In this document: positions 31,907-41,006 of the stretch, piece by piece
Position numbering within the stretch: position 1 is the first letter of the stretch
How the letters are laid out: each line of letters begins with the position of its first letter
Origin: Sinanaerobacter chloroacetimidivorans
Lineage (GTDB): Bacteria; Bacillota; Clostridia; Peptostreptococcales; Anaerovoracaceae
Reading direction: 5' to 3'
Assembly (NCBI RefSeq): GCF_018128545.1
Contig: NZ_JAGSND010000007.1
Coordinates: 62,001-126,000 of the forward strand
DNA length: 64,000 bases
Made by a program: the position numbers and the translations under genes
The notes under the pieces: generated by a model
Databases searched by the model: none
The model's input: only the letters and a program-made list of their open reading frames with translations
Told to the model about the DNA's origin: nothing

Positions 31907-32832
31907 TGCCAGAACACAATCATGATCACAACCATGCCGAAGCAGGACATTCTCATGATATTTCAAGCTTATCGGGCAAAAAAATATTCTGGGTGACTCT
32001 GCTGAATGCAACGATAACGGTTGCTGAAATTGTTGGAGGAATATTTTCGGGGAGTTTGGCATTATTGTCCGATGCTGTCCACAACCTAAGTGATACAGCT
32101 GCGATTGCGCTATCCTACTTTGCAAATAGGATAGCACAAAAACCAAAAGATGCCAAAAGGACATACGGATATAAAAGAGCGGAGATCCTTTCGGCACTTA
32201 TCAATTCTATTGTGTTATTAGCGATATCAATCGTTTTAATATTTGAAGCATTTAAAAGGTTTATGTCACCTGAAAGCATTAACGGAACTTTGATGATAGT
32301 AGTAGCATCCATCGGACTTATCTCTAATTTTGTTTCTGTATTTTTGCTGGAGAAAGACTCGCGTGAAAACCTGAATATTAAATCAAGCTATTTGCATCTG
32401 ATAAGCGATACTGTTTCATCAATTGGAGTTTTAGTGGGTGGTGTGGCGATAAAATTATGGGACATTGTATGGATAGATCCATTAGTCACTGTGCTGATCT
32501 CGCTATATATTTTAAAGGAAACCTGGCAGGTTATAAGAACCACTGTTGATATATTAATGCAGTCCTCGGCAACGCTGGACTATAATGGAATAAAAAATGA
32601 TATTGAAAAAATTGACAGGGTAAAAAACATCCATCACGTTCATTCGTGGATGATCAATGAAAAAACCATCTATTTTGAGGCTCATATTGATATGGAAGAT
32701 ATGCCGCTGTCAGAAGCGGAAAAAATTTACGATACAATTGAACATTTCCTGAAAGAGCATTATGGAATCAGCCATATAACGCTACAAGCGGAAGTTGATA
32801 AATGCAGCGATAAGAATATTTTTAAGATTTAG
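31906..32832 (+). CDS. Cation diffusion facilitator (CzcD/ZitB-like) exporter
   Basis: About 308 residues. A His-rich N-terminus (HNHDHNHAEAGHSHD) precedes six helices; HxxxD zinc sites appear as LLSDAVHNLSD and LISDTVSSIG, and the cytosolic C-terminal domain has HHVHSWMINEKTIYFEAHID. It exports Zn2+ or related divalent ions in exchange for protons. Translationally coupled to the AhpD-like gene (TGATG overlap). Confidence 0.93.
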   Translation: MPEHNHDHNHAEAGHSHDISSLSGKKIFWVTLLNATITVAEIVGGIFSGSLALLSDAVHNLSDTAAIALSYFANRIAQKPKDAKRTYGYKRAEILSALINSIVLLAISIVLIFEAFKRFMSPESINGTLMIVVASIGLISNFVSVFLLEKDSRENLNIKSSYLHLISDTVSSIGVLVGGVAIKLWDIVWIDPLVTVLISLYILKETWQVIRTTVDILMQSSATLDYNGIKNDIEKIDRVKNIHHVHSWMINEKTIYFEAHIDMEDMPLSEAEKIYDTIEHFLKEHYGISHITLQAEVDKCSDKNIFKI

Positions 32833-32868
32833 TTTAATTGTAGAAAGACAGAAAGTTGGTGGAAAATT

Positions 32869-33351
32869 TTGAATACTGCTTTATACGTTGTTACCGTAGT
32901 ATTGCTAATTATTTCATACTATAAAGATAAAAAGAAGACAAAAATGTCTTTGAAAAAAGCTTGGAAGGCTTTTGAAAACATATTACCGGAATTCTTGGTT
33001 GTGATTTTACTGGTTGGCGTTCTGCTTGCTGTAGTAAATCCTGATGTTATATCAAAAATTATTGGATCTGATTCGGGGTGGGTAGGCGTAATACTGGCGG
33101 CGATTGTTGGATCTATCACCTTGATACCGGGATTTGTTGCTTTCCCGACCGCTGCAATGCTTTTGCAGGGCGGTGCGGGGTATATGCAGATTGGAGCTTT
33201 TGTTTCTACACTTATGATGGTTGGTGTCATTACAATGCCGGTTGAAATCAAATACTTTGGACAAAAAATAACCATATATAGAAACATTCTGGCATTTCTC
33301 TTCTCTTTTGTTGTTGCGTATATTATTGGTTTGGTGGTGACTGGCATATGA
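32869..33351 (+). CDS. Half-size permease subunit, YraQ-related (first of a pair)
   Basis: 160 residues, four or five helices; the motif PGFVAFPTAAMLLQGGAGYMQIGAFVSTLMMVG corresponds to one repeat of DUF318 permeases. A TTG start (GGTGG upstream) is used. The stop overlaps the ATG of the next half (ATGA). In many Clostridia and archaea such pairs replace the single full permease. Substrate unknown. Confidence 0.8.
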   Translation: MNTALYVVTVVLLIISYYKDKKKTKMSLKKAWKAFENILPEFLVVILLVGVLLAVVNPDVISKIIGSDSGWVGVILAAIVGSITLIPGFVAFPTAAMLLQGGAGYMQIGAFVSTLMMVGVITMPVEIKYFGQKITIYRNILAFLFSFVVAYIIGLVVTGI

Positions 33352-33887
33352 AAACAATTTTAAAAAGATACAGGGCTTTTATAATCGTAGCCGTTGCTAT
33401 TTTGATACTCACGATTTTTAATTTTGAACTTGGGATGAAGGCGTTAAATATAACAGCCTATTCCTTTAAGGAAATGATCCTTGTAATTCCGCCTGTCTTT
33501 GTTCTCTTAGGACTTCTTGATATTTGGGTGCCCAGAGAAATAATGATAAAATATATGGGAGAGGGTTCAGGCTTGAAAGGAATACTGTTATCCATTTTTA
33601 TTGGATCTGCCGCGGCCGGCCCCCTTTATGGCGCATTTCCTGTTGCAGCCGTATTTATGAAAAAGGGAGTCAAGTTCAGTAATATCTTGATTTTTATCGG
33701 TGCCTGGTCAACAACAAAGATCCCAATGCTACTCTTTGAGGTAACATCCCTTGGGATGAAATTCACCGTAACCAGATTACTGATAGATATCCCGGGAATT
33801 ATAATTATAGCAGCTATTTTAGCGAAGTTGGTTTCGAAAGAGGAAGTCAAGAAAATATATCAAAATGCAGAAAAATTTGATCAGTAA
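33348..33887 (+). CDS. Half-size permease subunit, YraQ-related (second of a pair)
   Basis: 179 residues with GSAAAGPLYGAFPVAAVFMKKGVKFSNILIFIGAWSTTKIPML, the matching repeat, and a basic C-terminus. Together with the preceding gene it should make a heterodimeric eight-to-nine-helix permease. A small CSKC thioredoxin gene follows at 36 bp, the usual partner of this permease family. Confidence 0.82.
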   Translation: MKTILKRYRAFIIVAVAILILTIFNFELGMKALNITAYSFKEMILVIPPVFVLLGLLDIWVPREIMIKYMGEGSGLKGILLSIFIGSAAAGPLYGAFPVAAVFMKKGVKFSNILIFIGAWSTTKIPMLLFEVTSLGMKFTVTRLLIDIPGIIIIAAILAKLVSKEEVKKIYQNAEKFDQ

Positions 33888-33923
33888 AGTTTAAATGAAA
33901 TAAACGAGAGGAGTGCAATAAAG

Positions 33924-34151
33924 ATGATTATTAAAATTTTAGGAACAGGTTGTTCCAAATGCAAGAAGTTAGAAGCAAATACGAGAGAAGCCGTTAAGGA
34001 GCTAGGCATCGAAGCAAGTATTGAAAAGGTTGAAAATGTTCAGGATATTATGGCCTATGGAATTATGAGTACACCGGCACTGGTTGTCGATGAGCAGCTT
34101 AAAGTAGTTGGAAGAGTTCCATCTGTTGATGATATTAAAAAGTATTTTTAG
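33924..34151 (+). CDS. Small thioredoxin-fold protein (MTH895-type, redox-active disulfide protein)
   Basis: 75 residues, the usual length. ILGTGCSKCKKLEAN gives the CxxC site, and MAYGIMSTPALVVDEQLKVVGRVPS has the cis-Pro loop. GAGAGGAG precedes the ATG. Co-occurrence with YraQ permeases suggests it handles the thiol-bound substrate or keeps permease cysteines reduced. Confidence 0.9.
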   Translation: MIIKILGTGCSKCKKLEANTREAVKELGIEASIEKVENVQDIMAYGIMSTPALVVDEQLKVVGRVPSVDDIKKYF

Positions 34152-34324
34152 GCTTGATTAAATGAAAAGCGTTGGACTGAAAGGCTTTGCTGATGGAAGG
34201 AATCTCCCAATCTTTACTTCACTTCTTACAGACCACAGAATTTAGAAAGCACCTCTTGACATAAGCTGTCCAGCAATAATATTTGTAAACGCGAATAAAA
34301 AGGAAATTAAAACATGATAACAGA

Positions 34325-34365
34325 TTGACAATTATCGATATGAAGCATAGTATATAACATATCGA
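34325..34365 (+). promoter_or_regulatory. Promoter and operator of the 34-kb arsR operon
   Basis: TTGACA (34325-34330), 17-bp spacer, TAGTAT (34348-34353). Inverted repeat TCGATATG (34335-34342) / CATATCGA (34358-34365) embraces the -10, an ArsR-type operator. Confidence 0.7.
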
Positions 34366-34390
34366 CAGATATAGATATGAGGTGAAGCGA

Positions 34391-34672
34391 TTGGGAAATC
34401 GATATGAGAATAATGCAAAGGTCTTTAAAGCTCTTTGCGATCCAAACCGGCTGATGATTATTGAAATGCTGCAGAATGGCGAAAAATGTGCCTGCAAAAT
34501 CTTGGAAGAGCTTAATATTGGGCAGTCCACTTTGTCGCATCATATGAAGATACTATGTGAATCGGGACTTGTCAGCAGTCATCGGGATGGAAAATGGATG
34601 CATTATTCACTAGATAAACAGGGCTGTGAAACAGCAAAAAAACTATTAGTTGAAATTACAACTAGTAAATAG
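34391..34672 (+). CDS. ArsR-family regulator with CAC motif
   Basis: About 93 residues from a TTG at 34391, 6 bp after GAGGTGA; a GTG three codons earlier is the alternative. FKALCDPNRLMIIEML, GEKCACKILEELNIGQSTLSHHMKIL and the wing HRDGKWMHYSL. The CAC pair corresponds to the trivalent metalloid site of one ArsR group. It is the first gene upstream of the lipoyl/DGC gene run and the likely repressor of it. Confidence 0.9.
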   Translation: MGNRYENNAKVFKALCDPNRLMIIEMLQNGEKCACKILEELNIGQSTLSHHMKILCESGLVSSHRDGKWMHYSLDKQGCETAKKLLVEITTSK

Positions 34673-34713
34673 TAAGTTATTACAACTTTAAATGAGTTAT
34701 TTGGGAGGTTAGT

Positions 34714-34944
34714 ATGAAATCCTGTAAGAACTGTGGTTTAGGTACAAAAGAAAATAATGGGCTTATAAGTTGTTTCAAAGACAAAACGTTGAAACAACCA
34801 GAAGAGGATAAGGAAGGTTGCCTTTATTACATTGAGACAAGAAGTGAAGAAGATGAACCACTTACCCCGTTTCAACATTTGCTCTTAAAAGAAGATGAAT
34901 TAAAGGAACGCAAGATGAAAGGTGTAACCCCTATCATTTTTTGA
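34714..34944 (+). CDS. Small Cys-containing protein of unknown function
   Basis: 76 residues, not recognised. Four cysteines (CKNCG, SCF, GCLYY) could bind zinc, followed by an acidic, highly charged C-terminus. GGGAGG lies before the ATG. It sits between the ArsR and dihydrolipoyl dehydrogenase genes and probably belongs to that operon. Confidence 0.65.
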   Translation: MKSCKNCGLGTKENNGLISCFKDKTLKQPEEDKEGCLYYIETRSEEDEPLTPFQHLLLKEDELKERKMKGVTPIIF

Positions 34945-34972
34945 AATCGATGATTCTTGTGAGGTATTCAAA

Positions 34973-36358
34973 GTGGTAAAAAAAATTGATTGCTCCATAG
35001 CCGTTTTAGGAGGAGGTCCTGCGGGATATGTGGCAGCGATACGCGCTGCACAGCTGGGTGCTGAGGTAGTCCTTATTGAGGAATCGGAACTGGGTGGTGT
35101 ATGTCTGAACAGCGGCTGTATCCCAACAAAGGCTTTGCTGAAAACTGCAGAAACAGCTGCGACCATTAAGGGAGCAAAGGAATTTGGTATTAATGGCAAG
35201 ATGGAGAACGCTAACTGGGATCTTGCGGTTGCCCGGAAAGATCGAGTGGTAAAAAGCCTGAACACAGGTCTGGGGCAATTGCTCGATACACGGGGTGTTC
35301 GGATTATAAAGGGCAGGGGAACCGTTATAACCATTAATACGATTTTTGTCCAGACAATAGATGAAATCATTGAAGTCAACTGCAAAAAGATGATACTGAC
35401 AACAGGCGCAGTTCCAATGAAACCACCGATCGACGGGATCGATTTAGATGGCGTTATCACAAGCAATGAGGCGTTGGATCTTGATTCATTACCTGAAAGC
35501 ATCGTTATAATCGGCGGCGGTGTTATTGGAATCGAGTTCGCATCCTTGCTAAACTCATTAGGAGTTAAAACTACTATTATCGAACAGCAGGATACCATAC
35601 TTCCGTTTGAGGATAAAGAAATCGTAACGGAATTACTTAAAATCATGAAACGTCAGGGAATTGCCTTCAAACTATCTGCATTGGTGTCAGAAATTCAAAA
35701 AACAGAGAATGGTCTTGCCGTGGTTTACTCCGTGGGCGGCAAATCATCAATTCAGGTCTGTGAAAAAGTTCTGGTTGCTGTAGGCAGAAAGTTGAATTCA
35801 GACATATTTCAGAACCTGCCTTTGCATATAAAAAAGGGTGCGATCGTTGTTGATGAAAATATGGAGACAAATATCAAAGGAGTATATGCAGCGGGTGACC
35901 TTACCGGAGGCAAGCTGCTTGCCCATCTTGCCTTTATGGAGGGAAAGACAGCAGCGGAAAATGCTTTGGGAATGAGTAGCAAAGTTAACTATAACGCCGT
36001 TCCTTCTTGCATCTACACGAATCCGGAGGTAGCATCGGTTGGCCTCACCGAAGAGGAAGCGAAGCAGGCTGGTATTTCTGTAAAAGTCGGCAGATTTAAT
36101 TTCAGAAATAACGGTCGCGCTTTAACATTAGGAGAGCGCGAAGGTTTTGTTAAGGTAGTTGCAGATCAGGAGAATACAATTATCGGAGGGCAGATACTGG
36201 GTGCCGATGCTTCGGAAATGATTTCAGAGCTTACCCTTGCAATCACACTGAAAGCAAGAGCAGACACTCTGGCAGATATGATACATCCTCACCCAAGCTT
36301 AAGTGAAGCAATATGGGAAGCTTGTGCGGATGTTGCTGGCAGAGCAATTCATAAATAG
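34973..36358 (+). CDS. lpdA: Dihydrolipoyl dehydrogenase
   Basis: 461 residues from a GTG start. FAD motif VLGGGPAGYVAAIRAAQLG, redox site GGVCLNSGCIPTKALL, NAD motif IIGGGVIGIEFASLL, GDLTGG and the C-terminal HPHPSLSEAIWEA catalytic His-Glu; all residues needed for activity are present. No E1/E2 2-oxoacid dehydrogenase or full glycine cleavage genes are near; instead a GcvH-like fusion and a lipoate ligase follow, so its dihydrolipoyl substrate is probably that fusion. Confidence 0.94.
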   Translation: MVKKIDCSIAVLGGGPAGYVAAIRAAQLGAEVVLIEESELGGVCLNSGCIPTKALLKTAETAATIKGAKEFGINGKMENANWDLAVARKDRVVKSLNTGLGQLLDTRGVRIIKGRGTVITINTIFVQTIDEIIEVNCKKMILTTGAVPMKPPIDGIDLDGVITSNEALDLDSLPESIVIIGGGVIGIEFASLLNSLGVKTTIIEQQDTILPFEDKEIVTELLKIMKRQGIAFKLSALVSEIQKTENGLAVVYSVGGKSSIQVCEKVLVAVGRKLNSDIFQNLPLHIKKGAIVVDENMETNIKGVYAAGDLTGGKLLAHLAFMEGKTAAENALGMSSKVNYNAVPSCIYTNPEVASVGLTEEEAKQAGISVKVGRFNFRNNGRALTLGEREGFVKVVADQENTIIGGQILGADASEMISELTLAITLKARADTLADMIHPHPSLSEAIWEACADVAGRAIHK

Positions 36359-36368
36359 GGGGATTATT

Positions 36369-37166
36369 ATGGAAATCCTGCAAGAACAATTAAGAGCAAA
36401 AAAGGCAGGCATCTCATATGCAATGTTAACAGTGGCGGAGTCAGAGGGTACCACACCTTGCAAGCTCGGGAAGAAGATGCTCCTGCTTGAGGATGGAGCA
36501 ACTTTTGGTACGATTGGAGGCGGCGAACTTGAGCGGCAAGCGCTTGAAGATTCTGCAAAAGCAATTAAAGACGGACAGAGTTTCTTTAAGCATTACGATC
36601 ATAAGCCTACTTATGAAGAACCAGGTTTGGGGTGTAGCTTTAAAGTAAGCATACTTGTAGAAGTGGTTCGCCCTTTGTTGCAGCTTGTGATCTGTGGAGG
36701 TGGGCACGTAGGAAGTGCTGTGCTGCGTCTGGCTAAAAATCTGCATTTTGAAACTATATTAATTGATAACCGCGCAATAGACCAGATTCAAGATCAGATA
36801 GAACTTGCGGAGCGTTTTATCCCATGTGAGGCTTATGAGGCGGGAATTTTAAATGGAAATATCCGCGATGGGGCTTACTACATATGTTGCGCATCAACGC
36901 ATACTCAGGATAAATCAGCCCTTAAGGGTATCCTGCAAAAGCGTTTTGCTTATTTAGGTATGCTTGGCAGTATGAGAAAGACCACAGAAATGTACCGTCA
37001 GCTAGAGGCAGAAGGCATTGGCCGGGAACTGATTGAGCAGATCCATTGTCCCGTTGGGCTGGATATCTGCGATATGTCTCCCGAGGAGGTTGCGTTTTCA
37101 ATATTGGCCGAGATATTAATGGTTAAAAACAGTGGTACAGGGAAATCCCGCATGGATATTAGATAA
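36369..37166 (+). CDS. xdhC: XdhC/CoxF family protein
   Basis: About 265 residues from the ATG at 36369. N-terminal XdhC domain (ESEGTTPCKLGKKMLLL, GTIGGGELERQ), then a Rossmann domain LVICGGGHVGSAVLRLA and a C-terminal YLGMLGSMRKT, CPVGLDI. These proteins bind molybdenum cofactor and insert or sulfurate it in molybdenum hydroxylases. No such hydroxylase is in the window, making its presence in a lipoyl/DGC run unexpected. Confidence 0.9.
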   Translation: MEILQEQLRAKKAGISYAMLTVAESEGTTPCKLGKKMLLLEDGATFGTIGGGELERQALEDSAKAIKDGQSFFKHYDHKPTYEEPGLGCSFKVSILVEVVRPLLQLVICGGGHVGSAVLRLAKNLHFETILIDNRAIDQIQDQIELAERFIPCEAYEAGILNGNIRDGAYYICCASTHTQDKSALKGILQKRFAYLGMLGSMRKTTEMYRQLEAEGIGRELIEQIHCPVGLDICDMSPEEVAFSILAEILMVKNSGTGKSRMDIR

Positions 37167-37192
37167 TAATTTATAATCAGGAGGTATACGTC

Positions 37193-37573
37193 ATGGAAGA
37201 AAAAGATAAGTATGGATTTATTATGTGTGTTTGCACAGGGAAGTGCCCTGGATTTCAAGCAATGGACATTTGGGATTTTATCAATCAGGTAAGAGTTGAA
37301 TTGCCGGTTGAATACGGATTCATTCATCCGCAGCTTTGCGAAGAGGATGGAGACCGGTTTCTTGCCGATTACTTAAAAGCGCATAGAAAGGTTATTATCG
37401 GAGCTTGTGCGCCTAATATGCAGAAAAAGATGTTTAAACAGGCGTTCAAGGATGCAGGGCTTGATGTGGAGAAGGATGCGGTCATGCTGGATATCAGAGA
37501 TATGACCAACGAAAAAGCCTTTGAAATCGTGAAGAACGCGGTAAAAGAATTGGGATTTGAGGAGGTAGAGTAA
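37193..37573 (+). CDS. Stand-alone HdrA N-terminal domain protein
   Basis: 126 residues. GFIMCVCTGKCPGF, LPVEYGFIHPQLCEEDGDRFLADYLKAHRKVIIGACAPNMQKKMFKQAF and LDIRDM follow the first domain of HdrA (CHCGxN, CS.DGQ, VVVAACSPR.HE). The FAD and ferredoxin parts of HdrA are missing. GGAGG before the ATG; it overlaps the next gene (TAATG). Possibly an Fe-S or electron-transfer adaptor for the following ferredoxin. Confidence 0.75.
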   Translation: MEEKDKYGFIMCVCTGKCPGFQAMDIWDFINQVRVELPVEYGFIHPQLCEEDGDRFLADYLKAHRKVIIGACAPNMQKKMFKQAFKDAGLDVEKDAVMLDIRDMTNEKAFEIVKNAVKELGFEEVE

Positions 37574-37866
37574 TGAGTGAATCAACCTTTATGGGTGTTC
37601 CAAGAGATAAAATCGACTGGAGTCCCCGCATTGACTTTAATAAATGCAATTACTGCATGGAGTGTGTTGAATTTTGCCCTCACAATGTATTCGAAGTTCA
37701 TGAGAACGAAGAGCAAAAGTTTACTGTTAAAAATCCTGATAACTGTGTCGTGTTCTGCCGTGCTTGCGGGAAGACCTGCGGATTGGATGCGATCGATTTT
37801 CCAAACAAAAATGAAACCACAACTTATATAAAAAAGATCAGAAAGGAAGCGGAGGAAAATGAGTAA
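37573..37866 (+). CDS. 4Fe-4S ferredoxin-like protein
   Basis: 97 residues with one full motif CNYCMECVEFCPHNVF and a second set CVVFCRACGKTCGLDAI, a two-cluster layout with modified second motif. Homologous to the ferredoxin at 41 kb, which has the same CYxxxxC-type second half. Overlaps both neighbours, so tightly coupled with the HdrA-like and DGC-GcvH genes. Confidence 0.88.
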   Translation: MSESTFMGVPRDKIDWSPRIDFNKCNYCMECVEFCPHNVFEVHENEEQKFTVKNPDNCVVFCRACGKTCGLDAIDFPNKNETTTYIKKIRKEAEENE

Positions 37867-38716
37867 ATCATACGCCATACTTCCCTGTAATGGGTTGGAT
37901 AAATGTGCGGGATGTGTCTCGAAAGAAGTTGCCATCACGCTTTTAGAAAACACTGAAAGTGAAATCATCTGCCCTGTTTTCTACCGGGTGGCAGATGCGA
38001 AATATAACAAACTGGCGCAGGAGAAACCTTTGCTTGTTATTGATGGCTGCTCAACGCGCTGCGCAAGCAAGCTTGCCGCAGAGAAAAACTTAAAAATAGC
38101 TGAGAAAATAAATGTTACAGAGGAAGCAAAAGACAACGGTATAACTTTAAGCAATAATCTGCATATCGGTGAGAATGAATTAAAGCTTATAAAAGTGATT
38201 TCTGAAAAACTTACAACCGAACAGGACGCTATAGCCAGTTCTGAGGATTCAATTTCCTTCCCTGCAAACCTTACCTATGATTCTTATAAAAAAGACAAAT
38301 TTGTTTTCCGTGTGCCGAAAGAACCTGGTTTCTTTTTTAATGAAAATGATGTGTGGGCTTATGTCGTGGGAAATAGGGCACGTATTGGCGTCACGGACTA
38401 CGTGCAAAAAAGCCTGTCCGATATCATGTTTTTTACTCCGGCTTCCATCGGTAATGAAATTGAGCAGTTTGAAGAAGCCGGTTCCATTGAATCCGGCAAA
38501 GCAGTTTTTGAAATCGTGTCTCCAGTAGGAGGAAAAATTACTGCAATCAACGAAAAACTGATAGAGGCGCCGGAACTGATCAATCAAAATCCCTATGAGG
38601 AGGGATGGATCGCAGAGTTGGAACTGTCAGATTTTGAAAGCGATAAGGATTTGCTCCATGATTTCGATGGATACTATCCAGTGCTTAAACGAAAGGTAGA
38701 TGAATTTCATGTCTAA
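37859..38716 (+). CDS. DGC-domain (putative zinc-binding) protein fused to GcvH-like lipoyl domain
   Basis: 285 residues. Residues 1-120 form a DGC-type domain: LPCNGLDKCAGCVSKE, then IDGCSTRCASKLA at 61-72. Residues about 150-260 are GcvH-like: WAYVVGNRARIGVTDYVQKSL, then ESGKAVFEIVSPVGG, where Lys214 is the lipoyl-accepting lysine, and NPYEEGWIAEL. This fusion couples a four-Cys metal site to a swinging dithiol arm. It overlaps ferredoxin upstream and another DGC gene downstream. I know no described function for such a fusion. Confidence 0.88.
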   Translation: MSKSYAILPCNGLDKCAGCVSKEVAITLLENTESEIICPVFYRVADAKYNKLAQEKPLLVIDGCSTRCASKLAAEKNLKIAEKINVTEEAKDNGITLSNNLHIGENELKLIKVISEKLTTEQDAIASSEDSISFPANLTYDSYKKDKFVFRVPKEPGFFFNENDVWAYVVGNRARIGVTDYVQKSLSDIMFFTPASIGNEIEQFEEAGSIESGKAVFEIVSPVGGKITAINEKLIEAPELINQNPYEEGWIAELELSDFESDKDLLHDFDGYYPVLKRKVDEFHV

Positions 38717-39119
38717 AGTTAAAATAATTCCTTGCAGCGGCATTGGTAAGGTATTTGGATTAATGTCAAGGGAGGCCGTGCTGCAAGTTACTAACAATCT
38801 GTCTCCGGATACAGCTGAGACGGTATGTCTTGCGTATATTGTAACAGGTGATGACTCTGCCAGGGAAAAGGTTGAGGGATGCACGTGCGTTACAGTAGAC
38901 GGATGCCCTGCTCTTTGCTCTGCTAAAAGCGTGGAGCAATCAGGAGGGATCGTAAAGGCAAAATATCGCGTAGTTGATGAAATGCGTAATCACAAGGGCG
39001 TCAATGCAGGAACAGGTACAGCATTGACTGAAGATGGCTGGAAGATTGTTGATGAGCTTGCGGAAAAAATCTCTGCAAAAGTTGCAGAACTGATAGAGGA
39101 GGAAAAGGTAAATGTCTGA
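38709..39119 (+). CDS. DGC-domain (putative zinc-binding) protein
   Basis: About 136 residues. KIIPCSGIGKVFGLMSREAV, VTVDGCPALCSAKSVEQSGG and a helical C-terminus (DELAEKISAKVAELI). The cysteine pattern is that of the pfam DGC family with predicted zinc or other metal binding. An ATG 9 bp upstream is an alternative start. It overlaps both the GcvH fusion and the next DGC gene, so these are made in fixed ratio. Confidence 0.85.
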   Translation: MSKVKIIPCSGIGKVFGLMSREAVLQVTNNLSPDTAETVCLAYIVTGDDSAREKVEGCTCVTVDGCPALCSAKSVEQSGGIVKAKYRVVDEMRNHKGVNAGTGTALTEDGWKIVDELAEKISAKVAELIEEEKVNV

Positions 39120-39516
39120 TATCCAAGTTGGAGTAATATCATGCAGCGGAGAGGAGTGCCTAGGTGGGACACTTTCCAGATTGGCAACAAGAAAGGTTAT
39201 GGAAACGCTGCGGAAAGGAAAAGTAGTGTCACTCTGTCTGCCTCTTTACATTGCCGGCGGTGATGAGGAACGTGAATTTGCCAAAGAGTATCCTGTTATC
39301 GCTGTAGACGGTTGTGACAAGTGCTGTGCGAAAAGAGCTACATTGAAGTACAGCGGTGAGGTAAAGGATGCTCTTGTTCTTTCAGAATTACTTGGAGAAG
39401 ATATTGCCCTTTCCAAAGTAGTTTCTGCCAGGGATTTAAAAGAAGAACACTACCATATGGCGAATAACATAGCAAAAGAAATATGCAAAAAGGTAGATGA
39501 AGTATTAGCTGAGTAA
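39112..39516 (+). CDS. DGC-domain (putative zinc-binding) protein
   Basis: 134 residues: VGVISCSGEECLGGTLSRLATRKV, SLCLPLYIAGGDEE, VDGCDKCCAKRAT and LGEDIALSKVVSARDLKEEH. It has a CDKCC variant, one cysteine more than its sister. Third of the DGC set. Function unknown. Confidence 0.86.
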   Translation: MSDIQVGVISCSGEECLGGTLSRLATRKVMETLRKGKVVSLCLPLYIAGGDEEREFAKEYPVIAVDGCDKCCAKRATLKYSGEVKDALVLSELLGEDIALSKVVSARDLKEEHYHMANNIAKEICKKVDEVLAE

Positions 39517-39588
39517 ATTAACATAACGTCAAATAAATTATTGATGCCTTATAATAAATCCTTAAGGTAATAAGGGAGGATTCAATTA

Positions 39589-39963
39589 ATGGATAACGAT
39601 GATCGCGTTCAATGCTTTACCACCTGCCCAGGAGGATCGAATGTCTCATTGATGGCGTATAAAGCGGTAAGTGTATTAACAAAGGATGGAAATGGAAAGT
39701 TCATTCGACTAGCAGGTGAAAAGGCCCCGGAAAAAGACAAGCAGAGGCTGGCTGAGGCAAATGAATTTGCCAGTGAATGGATCTTGATCGAAGGATGTGA
39801 CAAAGGTTGTGGTAAAAAGATCCTCGATGATTCGGGTATAAGTGTACAAAAGCATTTTTTAGTTACAAGCCTTGGCATCGAACGGGAAAACAGTATTAAT
39901 TACAGCCCGGAGGAGTTGGAAAAAGTTATCACCGCAATCAAAGATCTTCTGGCAGATGCATAA
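39589..39963 (+). CDS. DGC-domain (putative zinc-binding) protein
   Basis: 124 residues with QCFTTCPGGSNVSLMAYKAV, WILIEGCDKGCGKKILDDSG and a helical C-terminus. The D of DGC is replaced by E (EGC). GGGAGG lies before the ATG; a 72-bp gap separates it from the preceding DGC gene. It is followed directly by lipoate ligase. Confidence 0.82.
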   Translation: MDNDDRVQCFTTCPGGSNVSLMAYKAVSVLTKDGNGKFIRLAGEKAPEKDKQRLAEANEFASEWILIEGCDKGCGKKILDDSGISVQKHFLVTSLGIERENSINYSPEELEKVITAIKDLLADA

Positions 39964-39990
39964 GCAGGCTGTAACGCAGGGGGTAAGGGC

Positions 39991-40977
39991 TTGATTAATA
40001 TCATCAATGATTCCACGGATCCGTATTTCAATCTAGCACTGGAAGAGTATTTTGTAAAATATAGGGACTTAAATGAAGACATCTTAATCCTCTGGCAAAA
40101 TGAGCCGACGATCGTGGTTGGAAAGAATCAGAATACATATGAGGAAATAGATCTCGATTATGTAAAGAAGAATAATATAAATATTGTCAGACGTATGTCT
40201 GGAGGCGGTGCTGTTTACCACGATCTGGGAAACCTTAATTACACTATTATCAAGAATGATGGCCAGCACAAAAATGATTTTTCTTTTTTTGCTTTGCCGG
40301 TTATATCGTGCTTAGAGAAGTTTGGTATAGAGGCAACCTTCAATGGCAGGAATGATATTTTGATAGACGGTAAAAAGATTTCGGGGAATGCGCAGTATTT
40401 TTACAAGGAAAAGGTTCTCCATCATGGTACACTCCTGTTTTCAAGTGATTTAAACATTTTATCATTGGCACTGAACGTAAAAAAAGAAAAGATTGAATCA
40501 AAAGGAATCCAGTCTGTTAAAAGCAGAGTGACCAATATCAGTGAGTATGTTGAGGAAACAGTTTCACTGCCTGATTTTCGTGAAGCCCTAATCATCAGTA
40601 TGTTTGGTGAAAACGAAAAAAACATCCAAAACTATAAACTGTCTGATGAAGATATTTCGGCAATCACACTGCTTAAAAATAAAAAGTACAGCACCTGGGA
40701 GTGGAACTTTGGACAGTCGCCGTCGATGAATTATGAAAAAGAAATCTGGTTTAATGCTGGAAATGTAACCTTGGCATTGAATATCAAGGGTGGGAAGATT
40801 GAACACTGCAAACTATATGGAGATTTTTTTGAAGTCAAGCCTATCGAAGAACTCGAACAACAATTTATAAATAAGCGATATGATAAGTCTGAATTAGAAG
40901 CTATCTTGTGTAATATTAGTATTTCTGATTATATCCTTTCACTAGATAATAATGAGTTTGTTAAGCTGCTTTTTTAG
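39991..40977 (+). CDS. lplA: Lipoate-protein ligase
   Basis: 328 residues from a TTG start (GGGGGTAAGGG upstream). Conserved DPYFNLALEEY, WQNEPTIVVGKNQN, VRRMSGGGAVYHDLGNLNYT, GRNDILIDGKKISGNAQYFY and HHGTLLF, plus the C-terminal accessory domain. It ATP-dependently attaches free lipoate to acceptor lysines; the GcvH-like fusion 1.3 kb upstream is the obvious local target. Confidence 0.95.
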   Translation: MINIINDSTDPYFNLALEEYFVKYRDLNEDILILWQNEPTIVVGKNQNTYEEIDLDYVKKNNINIVRRMSGGGAVYHDLGNLNYTIIKNDGQHKNDFSFFALPVISCLEKFGIEATFNGRNDILIDGKKISGNAQYFYKEKVLHHGTLLFSSDLNILSLALNVKKEKIESKGIQSVKSRVTNISEYVEETVSLPDFREALIISMFGENEKNIQNYKLSDEDISAITLLKNKKYSTWEWNFGQSPSMNYEKEIWFNAGNVTLALNIKGGKIEHCKLYGDFFEVKPIEELEQQFINKRYDKSELEAILCNISISDYILSLDNNEFVKLLF

Positions 40978-41006
40978 TAGTTAAATATTGAGGAGGTTAG
41001 GAAATA

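Noticed and set aside
32869-33887. Frameshifted single permease
   Set aside because: The two halves each carry a complete start, a 4-bp ATGA overlap and matching repeats, so they are two subunits, not one broken gene.
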